In this document: positions 26,540 through 34,500 of the stretch, in pieces | Layout: each line of letters begins with the position of its first letter | Numbering within the stretch: position 1 is the first letter of the stretch | Source: Streptomyces sp. H39-S7 | GTDB taxonomy: Bacteria; Actinomycetota; Actinomycetes; Streptomycetales; Streptomycetaceae | Assembly (NCBI RefSeq): GCF_027158205.1 | Contig: NZ_JAPVLU010000030.1 | Location: forward strand, 56,883-120,882 | Reading direction: 5' to 3' | Length of the DNA: 64,000 nt | Notes under the pieces: generated by a model | The model's database searches: none | Told to the model about the DNA's origin: nothing | Seen by the model: the letters and a program-made list of their open reading frames with translations, nothing else | Made by a program: the position numbers and the translations under genes

Positions 26540-27430
26540 TTATCGGCGCCCGTGCGCCGACCCGGAACCCCGCACCGGGAGGAACCGTACGGGCGTGCCC
26601 GGGACGGCCTGCGCCGCCGCGGCGAGGCGCGGCTCGGGCACCACGCCGATGACGGGATAGCCGCCGGTGACGGGGTGGTCGGCCAGGAAGACGACGGGGC
26701 GGCCGTCGGGCGGCACCTGGACGGCGCCCAGCACCATGCCCTCGCTGGGCAGTTCGCCGTCGACCGCCCGCCGCAGCGCGGGGCCCTCGGTGCGCAGTCC
26801 GATGCGGTTGGAGGCGGCGGAGACGGTGTACGCGCCGGCCGCCAGCAGCCGCGGCGCGTCCTCGGCGAACCAGTCGTCGCGCGGGCCGAGCAGGACGGGC
26901 AGGAGGAGTTCGGCCGGCGGAGCGGGCCAGGGCATCGTGTCGGCGTCGGAGGACCGGCCGGGGGCCGAACCCAGCGGGAGCGTGTCGTGCTCCGCGAGCG
27001 GCGCCGGGCCGAGCCCCGAGAGCAGGTCCGTGGAGCGGCTGCCGAGCACCGGCTCGACGTCGATGCCGCCCGCGAGCGCCAGATAGCAGCGCAGTCCGCC
27101 CTCGGCCGCGCCGAGTTCCAGGACGGCGCCGGCCGGCACGCGGACCGCGGCGCCCCAGGCGGCGGGGGCGCCGTCGATCCGGACGGCGCACGGCGCGCCG
27201 GTGACGGCCGCGACGACGGCGCGGTCCGCCCGCACCGCGCAGCCGTTGACGGTGGTCTCCAGGGTCGCGGCCCCGTCCGGGTTGCCGACCAACCGGTTGG
27301 CCCGGCGGTGCGCGGGCGGGTCGAGCGCGCCGGAGCGCGGCACCCCGAGATGGGCGTGGCCCGGCCGCCCGAGGTCCTGCACGGTCGTCAGCGCGCCCGC
27401 CCGCACCACCCGCACCAGGGCCCGCGTCAT
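26540..27430 (-). CDS. pxpC: 5-oxoprolinase subunit C
   Basis: A 296-residue protein of the allophanate-hydrolase-subunit-2-like (AHS2) fold. It begins with the family hallmark VVRAGALTTVQDLGRPGHAHLGVPRSGALD and includes TVSAASNRIGLRTEGPALRR and the C-terminal DHPVTGGYPVIGVV segment. PxpC works with PxpA and PxpB to open 5-oxoproline to glutamate at the cost of ATP, clearing a damage product of glutamine and glutathione-like thiols. The ATG at 27430 overlaps the pxpB stop by four bases, so the three subunits are one coupled operon read pxpA-pxpB-pxpC on the minus strand. Confidence 0.92.
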   Translation of the reverse strand: MTRALVRVVRAGALTTVQDLGRPGHAHLGVPRSGALDPPAHRRANRLVGNPDGAATLETTVNGCAVRADRAVVAAVTGAPCAVRIDGAPAAWGAAVRVPAGAVLELGAAEGGLRCYLALAGGIDVEPVLGSRSTDLLSGLGPAPLAEHDTLPLGSAPGRSSDADTMPWPAPPAELLLPVLLGPRDDWFAEDAPRLLAAGAYTVSAASNRIGLRTEGPALRRAVDGELPSEGMVLGAVQVPPDGRPVVFLADHPVTGGYPVIGVVPEPRLAAAAQAVPGTPVRFLPVRGSGSAHGRR

Positions 27431-28044
27431 CGTGCCTCCCGCGCGAAGCGCACCCGGGTGCCGGGGGTCAGCAGCGCCGCCGGTTCCCGCCGCGGGTCCC
27501 ACAGGACGGCGTCGGTGGTGCCGATCAGCTGCCAGCCGCCGGGCGAGGAGCGCGGGTAGACGCCCGCGTACGGTCCCGCCAGCGCCAGCGAACCGGCGGG
27601 CACCGCGGTACGGGGGGTGGCCCGGCGCGGGAGGTGCCGGTGCGGGGGGAGCCCGGTCAAGTAGCCGAAACCGGGAGCGAAGCCGCAGAACGCCACCCGG
27701 AAGACGAGGCCCCCGACGATGTCCGGGACCTCCCCGGGCCGCACGCCCCACCGTTCGGCGACCTCCACCAGATCGGGCCCGTCGTAGCGCACCGCGATCT
27801 CCGTCTCCGCTCCCGCTCCCGGCGTGAGCGGCGGGACGGTCCAGGCGGACATCTCCCCGGCCAGCGCGCGGGGGTCGTCCAGGCCGTCCAGCAGGATCGT
27901 CCGGGCGGCCGGGACGATCTCGCACACCGGGGGCAGCGTCCCGGCCGCGCGGCGGCGCAGCAGTTCGGCGTGGAACGCTCCGACCTCGCCGTCCGCGTCC
28001 AGCTCCACGAGCAGCGCGCGTTCCCCCACCGGGAGTGCCCTCAC
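27427..28044 (-). CDS. pxpB: 5-oxoprolinase subunit B
   Basis: A 205-residue KipI/AHS1-type subunit. Key segments are RALPVGERALLVEL at the start, the conserved VAFCGFAPGFGYLTGL, LPRRATPRTAVPAGSLALAG and the SPGGWQLIGTT motif near the C-terminus. It forms the ATP-using kinase core with PxpC. GTG 28044 overlaps the pxpA TGA by four bases (GTGA), and the downstream end overlaps the pxpC ATG. The longer in-frame opening to 29262 runs antisense to the divergent condensin-like gene and is not coding. Confidence 0.91.
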   Translation of the reverse strand: MRALPVGERALLVELDADGEVGAFHAELLRRRAAGTLPPVCEIVPAARTILLDGLDDPRALAGEMSAWTVPPLTPGAGAETEIAVRYDGPDLVEVAERWGVRPGEVPDIVGGLVFRVAFCGFAPGFGYLTGLPPHRHLPRRATPRTAVPAGSLALAGPYAGVYPRSSPGGWQLIGTTDAVLWDPRREPAALLTPGTRVRFAREAR

Positions 28045-28814
28045 GCGAAGGGCCGCAACGCGACGCCCGCGTCCTGCAGTTCGCGCCGCACACGCCGTGC
28101 GAGGTCGGCCGCGCCGGGTGTGTCGCCGTGCAGGCACAGCGACCGCGCGCCGGCGGCGATCCGCCGGCCGCCGCCCGCGACGACCTGCCCGTCGCGGGCG
28201 ACCGCCAGGGCCTGCGCGACGACGGCGTCGCCGTCCTGGAGCACCGCGCCCGCCTCGCCGCGCGGCACGAGCGTGCCGCGCTCGGTGTAGGCCCGGTCGG
28301 CGAACGCCTCGGCGACCGCCGGCAGCCCGGCCTTCTCCGCCGCGGCCAGCAGTTCGGATCCCGGCAGCCCCAGCACCGGCAGACCGCCGTCCGGCCCTCC
28401 CGCCAGCACGACGCCCGCCACCACGGCGGCGGCCTGCGCCGCGTCGTCCACCGTCCGGTTGTAGAGCGCGCCGTGCGGCTTGACGTACGCGACCCGGGAG
28501 CCGGCCGCCCGGGCGAAGACGTCCAGGGCGCCGATCTGGTAGGCGACTTCGGCGGCCAGCTCCTCGGGCGGCACGTCCATGGCGCGCCGTCCGAAGCCGG
28601 CCAGGTCCCGGTAGGAGACCTGCGCGCCGATCCGCACGCCGCGCTCTGCCGCGAGCGCGCAGACCCGCCGCATCGTGACCGGATCGCCCGCGTGGAAGCC
28701 GCACGCGACATTGGCGCTGGTGACGACGGAGAGCAGCGCGTCGTCGTCGGTGAGGGTCCACCGTCCGAAGCCCTCGCCGAGATCCGCGTTGAGATCGATG
28801 ACCATGCCCGCCAT
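28041..28814 (-). CDS. pxpA: 5-oxoprolinase subunit A (LamB/YcsF family)
   Basis: A 257-residue LamB/YcsF-family TIM-barrel-like subunit, first gene of the oxoprolinase operon. Hallmarks are VIDLNADLGEGFGRW at the N-terminus, NVACGFHAGDP, IGAQVSYRDLAGFGRR and VKPHGALYNR. It performs the hydrolytic step on the phosphorylated 5-oxoproline. ATG 28814 or ATG 28805 could start translation; both keep the conserved N-terminus. It is transcribed divergently from the condensin-like trio across a 101-base region that must hold both promoters. Confidence 0.92.
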   Translation of the reverse strand: MAGMVIDLNADLGEGFGRWTLTDDDALLSVVTSANVACGFHAGDPVTMRRVCALAAERGVRIGAQVSYRDLAGFGRRAMDVPPEELAAEVAYQIGALDVFARAAGSRVAYVKPHGALYNRTVDDAAQAAAVVAGVVLAGGPDGGLPVLGLPGSELLAAAEKAGLPAVAEAFADRAYTERGTLVPRGEAGAVLQDGDAVVAQALAVARDGQVVAGGGRRIAAGARSLCLHGDTPGAADLARRVRRELQDAGVALRPFA

Positions 28815-28902
28815 GGTGCTGCATCGAGAACGACTCTGCTACGGGTGACTTGTGGCCGGGCGGGTGATCCGTGCCGTTTCGTTCGATGTCGGTGGCACCG
28901 CC

Positions 28903-28908
28903 TAATGT
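28903..28908 (+). promoter_or_regulatory. -10 element for leaderless condensin-like operon
   Basis: TAATGT at 28903-28908 fits a -10 box. It ends seven bases before GTG 28916, so transcription would begin at or next to the start codon. No Shine-Dalgarno precedes that GTG, which agrees with a leaderless message. The -35 region is not obvious. Confidence 0.45.
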
Positions 28909-28915
28909 GTGCGTC

Positions 28916-30427
28916 GTGACCGTAACCACCCCGTACCCGACGACGGGCGCGCCCCGCCCCGCTCCGGGCCCGGCCGCCGACGAGGGCCTGGCCCGCCGCC
29001 TCAAGGCGCTCGCGTGCACCGCGCCGCTGCACGACCTGGACGTGCGCAAGGCGAACCTGGCCGGCGAGTACTCGGTGTACGCGATGGCGGAGGTGGCGCT
29101 GTCCGCCATCGACATGGTCACCCTCCACATGGACTTCGACACCGGCGCCGACCCGGAGCAGATAGTGACCAGGCTGCTGCCCCGGGTCGCCGCCCAGGCA
29201 CCGCGCCGGCCCGTCGAGGAGCACGAGCGGGTGGCCCGCTGGGTCCTGGAGAACCTGATCAACGTCGGCAGCGTGGACCGCGGCTTCCGCGCGGTCTACG
29301 GCACCTTCGGCGCCGACGGCGCGTACGTCCGCCGCGACTACGACTTCAAGCTGATCGAAGAGGTCCCGGGTCCCGGCGGCAGTGTGTATCTGCGCGCCAC
29401 CGACGAAGCGGTCAACGTCCTGGTCGGCGCGCTCGACACGGACGTCACCAGCGCCCAGATCGCCGCCGAGGTCAAGCTGGAGGTGCTGATCAGCCGCGGG
29501 CGGCTGGCGGACGCCCAGCTCGCCGCCGAGCAGGCCCGCTACCGCACCGTGCAGTACGCGGAGACGCTGCGCCGCGCCCTGGAGGCGACCCGGCGCAACG
29601 TCCGGGCGGTCGACTGGCTGCGCGCCGTCCCGGACATGATCGCCGAAGCGCTCGACCACGTCGCCGACCGGTACCGGCACGAGAACGCGATCCTCACCAA
29701 CATCCGCAAGGCGCGGGACGAGGCGGAGGACCCCGAGCACAAGCGGCGGGCCGCCGAGCTCGTCGACATCGTCAAGGACTGCATCCGCCGCCACACCCAG
29801 CTGCAGTCGCGGCTGCTGGAGGCCGGGCCGCTGTTCCGCGCGGAGCAGGACCGGCAGGCGTTCGCCTCGGCGCCCGCCCGTGCGGGACTCGACCTGTACG
29901 GGCAACTGGTCTCGCCCATCCTGCCGCTTCCCGTCGAGCAGGCCTCCCGGGTCACCGACGCCTTCTTCGCCCGCGGCGCGGGCCTGCGCACCCCGCCCGC
30001 CGTGCGGGTCTGCGACCTGGTGGACATCCTGCTCACCCCGCCCATCGAACGGGAGCACCTGGGCGCGGCGATGCCGGAACCGGACCTGGTGGCCACCCCC
30101 GCCGACAGCCGCTTCAGCGAGGAGCAGCTGGAGAGCGCGCTGGAACTGCTGGACCTGCCGGACGACGCGCCGCGCCGGCTGTCCGGGCTGCTCGCCGACG
30201 CCCGCCGCCGCGACCCCGAACTGCCCTACCTCGTGGCCCTGCTGGCGGTGCACGCCGCCAGCCCGCCGGTCGGCACCGCCTACCGGCAGGGCGAGCCGCG
30301 GCTGCTCTTCTCCGTCGACGACGGCGAGGAGCTGACGGATCCCGAGTTCGGCGGCGCCGACCTGATCGTCGGCACCGCCCGGCTCGACACGGCCGGTATG
30401 GCCGCGGCCCGTTCGGAGATCGCATGA
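28916..30427 (+). CDS. Kleisin-like (MksF/JetA-type) condensin subunit
   Basis: A 503-residue protein, first of a three-gene condensin-like operon. The N-terminal third contains winged-helix-like segments (RRLKALACTAPLHDLDVRKANLAG, then VARWVLENLINVG and YVRRDYDFKLIEEV). Residues about 165-310 are long amphipathic helices rich in Glu/Arg (AEQARYRTVQYAETLRRALEATRR), the neck-gate region expected in kleisins of MukF/MksF/JetA type. The C-terminal 150 residues include a second winged-helix-like part that should bind the SMC head. The family call rests on position, length and helix pattern, not on a strong motif. GTG 28916 is chosen because of the leaderless promoter; ATG 28886 and 28871 are alternatives. 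Confidence 0.62.
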   Translation: MTVTTPYPTTGAPRPAPGPAADEGLARRLKALACTAPLHDLDVRKANLAGEYSVYAMAEVALSAIDMVTLHMDFDTGADPEQIVTRLLPRVAAQAPRRPVEEHERVARWVLENLINVGSVDRGFRAVYGTFGADGAYVRRDYDFKLIEEVPGPGGSVYLRATDEAVNVLVGALDTDVTSAQIAAEVKLEVLISRGRLADAQLAAEQARYRTVQYAETLRRALEATRRNVRAVDWLRAVPDMIAEALDHVADRYRHENAILTNIRKARDEAEDPEHKRRAAELVDIVKDCIRRHTQLQSRLLEAGPLFRAEQDRQAFASAPARAGLDLYGQLVSPILPLPVEQASRVTDAFFARGAGLRTPPAVRVCDLVDILLTPPIEREHLGAAMPEPDLVATPADSRFSEEQLESALELLDLPDDAPRRLSGLLADARRRDPELPYLVALLAVHAASPPVGTAYRQGEPRLLFSVDDGEELTDPEFGGADLIVGTARLDTAGMAAARSEIA

Positions 30428-30504
30428 CGGCCGACACCCCCACCAGACCGCTCGGCGCCCCCGAGCCGCCATCCGCCGTCCGCCCCGAGGAGATCCACCC
30501 GTGA
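30424..30504 (+). CDS. Possible 26-residue coupling peptide
   Basis: A tiny frame, MTADTPTRPLGAPEPPSAVR followed by PEEIHP. Its ATG overlaps the kleisin-like stop (ATGA at 30424-30427) and its stop overlaps the next gene's start (GTGA at 30501-30504). It would bridge the otherwise 73-base gap and keep ribosomes moving to the KITE-like gene. The peptide itself is Pro-rich and unlikely to fold. It may simply be translated linker rather than a functional product. Confidence 0.3.
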   Translation: MTADTPTRPLGAPEPPSAVRPEEIHP

Positions 30505-31487
30505 CCGAGTACCGCGACGCCGAGACCGCGCAGCCGGCCGCCTACGGCGATGCCGTGCCGGCCGTGCGCCCCGGCGCCCCGTCGCCCGTCACCGCGGCCG
30601 ACGCGGCGGACGCCGCCCGGCTGGTCTCCTACGGGCTGCAGCCCAAGCTGCTGCCCGCCCGGGACGCGGAGTACGCGGAACTGATCCGCAGACACCGCGA
30701 GGAGCCCGCCTTCGCCCGCCTCGCGGACGCGGTGGCCGCCGGGCTCGGCCTGATCGTCCTGGAGGTGTCGCCGCGCGCCGGGATGGCCGTGGCGGCCGCC
30801 GAGGACTCGGTGTTCGCGGTCCGGATGGGCGAGTACTCGCGGCGGGCCGCCTCCGACGCCGCCGACCGCTTCCTGCACGGCCTGGCGCACCTGGCCACCG
30901 CCACCATGGCGTTCCCCCGCCCCGAGGACCTCGCGGACGACGGCTACATCGGCCGGATCACCGTCAACGGCGTCGACGGGTTCGTCCGCCAGGCGTGCCG
31001 CCGGCTGGAGGAGCGCGCCGCGGAGCAGGGTGAGAACACCGACCCGGCCAGCGACGCGCCCGGCCTGGAAGCGGCCTGGCGGGTCTGGACGCGCCGCAGC
31101 TCCACCGGCGCCACCAAGGACGCCCGGCGGCTGTCCGGGTCCACCACCGGCATCGTCGGCAAGGCGGTCGCCTTCCTCGTCGACTCCGGCTTCCTGCAGC
31201 GCACCGGGGACGAGGCGGGCGGCACGTTCCGCACCACCGCCCGGTACCAGCTGCAGGTCCGGGACATGGCGGGCAGCGCCGCCATGGCCGAACTCCTGGA
31301 GCTGGGCGTGGTGCCGGTGAGCGACGGTTCGGCGACCCTGCTGCCGCCCGACGACACGGGGGAGCTGGACCTCGTCGCCGAGGCCGGCCTGCCCTTCCAC
31401 GAGAGCGGCGGCCACGAGACCGGCAGCCACCGGAGCCGCGGCCGCGAGAGCCGGCACAGCCCGGAAGACCTGCACAGCCACTCCTGA
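30501..31487 (+). CDS. KITE-like (MksE/JetB-type) condensin subunit
   Basis: A 328-residue protein with two winged-helix-like blocks. Residues about 50-150 include YAELIRRHREEPAFARLADAV and an AAEDSVFAVRMGEY strand; residues 175-270 include IVGKAVAFLVDSGFLQRTGDE and a TTARYQLQVRDM strand. This matches the MukE/MksE/JetB class, which forms dimers that sit on the kleisin. The N-terminal 45 residues and the C-terminal 40 (His/Ser/Arg-rich) look disordered. GTG 30501 has GAGGAG upstream and overlaps the small coupling frame. Assignment depends largely on the operon context with the SMC-like ATPase. Confidence 0.62.
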   Translation: MTEYRDAETAQPAAYGDAVPAVRPGAPSPVTAADAADAARLVSYGLQPKLLPARDAEYAELIRRHREEPAFARLADAVAAGLGLIVLEVSPRAGMAVAAAEDSVFAVRMGEYSRRAASDAADRFLHGLAHLATATMAFPRPEDLADDGYIGRITVNGVDGFVRQACRRLEERAAEQGENTDPASDAPGLEAAWRVWTRRSSTGATKDARRLSGSTTGIVGKAVAFLVDSGFLQRTGDEAGGTFRTTARYQLQVRDMAGSAAMAELLELGVVPVSDGSATLLPPDDTGELDLVAEAGLPFHESGGHETGSHRSRGRESRHSPEDLHSHS

Positions 31488-31537
31488 GCCGCCCCCACCC
31501 GCGCGCCCGTCCGCGCAGATAACGAGAGTCCGCCGCC

Positions 31538-34500
31538 ATGTACGAGCTGTCCCGGCTCCGCCTGTACTCCATCGGCCCCGCCGGTGCCCGGTACGCAGAC
31601 ACCGTCCTGGACCTGCGGGGGGTCGGCGCGCCCGTACCGCAGCCCGCCCCCGCCCAGGCCGAGTTCTTCCAGGACGAGCCGACCGGTCCGCTGCGCCGCC
31701 CCGCCCCCGCGGGCGTCCTGTTCCTGGAGAACGGCGGCGGCAAGTCCGTCCTGCTCAAGCTGATCTTCTCGGTGATGCTGCCCGGTCACCGCAACACCCT
31801 CGGCGGAGCCAGTTCGGGCGTGCTGCGCAAGTTCCTGCTGGCCGACGACTGCGGCCATGTGGCGCTGGAGTGGCAGCACACCGTCACCGGCGAGCTGGTG
31901 GTCGTCGGCAAGGTCAGCGAGTGGCGCGGCCGCCAGGTCTCGTCCGACCCGCGCAAGTTCGCCGAGGCCTGGTACTCCTTCCGCCCCGGCCCCGGGCTCA
32001 GCCTGGACTCGCTCCCGGTCGCCGAGTCCACCGCCGTCCGGCCGCCCGCCGAGGGCGCCTCGGGCGCGACGGGCCGCCGCCGCACGATGAAGGGCTTCCG
32101 CGACGCCCTTACCGAGGCCGGCAAGTTCTATCCGCACCTGGAAGTGGCCTGGGAGGAGATCCACGACCGGTGGAACGAGCACCTGGGCGAGCTGGGCCTG
32201 GACCCCGAGCTCTTCCGCTACCAGCGGGAGATGAACGCCGACGAGGGCGAGGCCGCCGGCCTCTTCGCCGTCCGGCACGACTCCGACTTCGCCGACCTGC
32301 TGCTGCGCGCCGTCACCGACACCCGGGACACCGACGGTCTCGCGGACCTCGTCCACAGCTTCGCGGGCAAGCTCGGCCGCCGCGCCGAGCTGACCGCGGA
32401 GCGCGACTTCACCGCCGGCTCGCTGGAGCTGCTGGAGCGGATCGTCGAGCACGCCGGCGCCCGCGAGCTGGCGCGCGGCATCCACACCCAGTCCGAGCGC
32501 CGCACCCGCGCCCTGGCGCGCCGGCTGTCCGCGCGCGCCCGGGAGGAGCGCGGCCGCGGCGCGGAGCTCGCGCAGAACACCGAGCGGGCCGCGCAGGACG
32601 TCACCGACGCCGAGCGGGCCCGCGGCCGCAGCGCCCTGGTGGCCGCGGAACTCGCCTACCGGCACGCCTCGCTGGCGCTCGCCGCGTCCGACAAGGGCGC
32701 GGCGGGACTGCGCCGCGAACTGAACGAGGCCCGCACCCTGCACTCCGCCTGGCAGGCGGCCGAGACGGTGCTGCGGCACCGCGCCGCCGGCGACCGGCTG
32801 GCCCGGGTCAGCGCGGCCATCCAGGAGGCCGAGCGCGACGCGGCTCCCGCGCTGGCAGCCCGCACCCTGGCCGCCGGTGACCTGGTCCGCGCCCTGCACG
32901 CGGCGGCGGACGGCGCCGACCGGCAGGCAGACCTCGAGGAGGAGCGTTCCGCCGCGCTCCAGGAGCGGTCCGTGGCCGCCCACCGGGACGCCACCGCCGC
33001 GGCCACCGAAGCGCAGCGCGCCCGCAGCGAGGCCGGCCACCTCGGCCAGCGGCTCGCCGAGGTGGCGCAGGAGACGGCCGAGGCGGTCGACGCCGGCTGG
33101 CTCGACGACTCCGCCCCGGACGCCGACCCGGCCCGCGCCGCCCTGGAGGCCTCCGACGCCGAGCGCGCCGCCGCCGCGGTCGCCGAGGCCGCCCGGGAGA
33201 CCGCCCGTCAGGCGGCGGAGCACGCCCGTGAGGCCGCCGCGGCCGAGTCCCGGGTGGAGCTGGCCGCCGCCCGCGCCGCGGACGCCCTGGCGGCCGCCGA
33301 GGCCGCCCACTCCGCCGACTTCCGCGTCGCCGAGGCCCTCGCGGCCGAGCCGCGGCTGTCCGAGCTCCTGAGCCTGCCGCCGGCCGAGTCCGTCACCCGG
33401 GACGCCATCCCCGGCCCCCGCGGCCCGGCGCCCTCCCCGGCCGCCCCGCCCCGGCCCGGGGGCGTGCCCGCCGCGCCGCGCCGGCCCGGCGGCGGCCCGC
33501 TGGGCGCCATGGAGCTGGACGCGTTCGCGGAACCGCTGCGCGAGCTGCTGGACGGCACCGTCGCGGCGTCCGAGCGGCAGTTGTTCGACCTGCGGACGAC
33601 GGCCGCCGACGACGCGCGGATCCTCGCGGCGCTCGGCGACGGCGGCCTGCTGCCGCCGGGCCCGGACGTGCTGGCCACCGTCGAGTACCTGGGCGAGCAC
33701 GGCATCCCCGCGCTGCCCGGCTGGCGCTACCTCGCGCAGGCCGTGGACCCGGCGGACCACACCGCGGTCCTCTCGGCGCGCCCCGAGCTGGTGGACGGCG
33801 TCGTCGTCACCGACCCGGAGACGTACCGCCGGGCCCGCGAGGTCCTCGCGCAGGCGGCCCTGCTGCCGCGCTCGACCGTGGCGGTGGGCACCGCGGCGGC
33901 CCTGCTCGCCCCGACGCCCTCGGGCGGCGCCGAGTCGGACGTGTTCCTCGTCCCGCCGAACCCGGCGATGCACGACGAGCTGGCGGCCGACGGCGAACGC
34001 CAGGAGCTGCGGGCCCGGGCGAGTGCCCGGGAGGCCGAGATCCGCGCGCTGGCCGCGCGGCTCGGCCACGACCGGACCCTGGCCGCGCGGCTCGCGTCCT
34101 GGCGCTCCGGCTGCCCGCAGGGTCAACTGGGCCAGCTCGCCGCGGCGGTGGAAACGGCCGTGGAGGCCGCTGCCGCGGCCCGCGCGGAACTCGCGGAGGT
34201 GCGCGCCCGGCGCGCCGAGGCGGACGAGGTGTCCGCCGAGGCGGCCCGCGAGCGCGACACGCGCCAGGACGCGGCGCAGCAGGCCCGGCGCCGCGCGGAT
34301 CTGCTGGCCGGTCTCGCCCACCGGCTGCGCGAGCGGGCCAACTGGCAGCGCAGGGCCCGGGAGCTGACCGAGGACGCGTCCGAGGCCGAGGCCCGCGCCG
34401 AGGCCTGTCTCGCGCTGGCCCAGGCGGCCGACGAGGACCGCAGGGCCGCCCAGCGCGGCGCCGACGACGCCCGTCGCACCGCCCGTGTGCTGCGCGCCGA

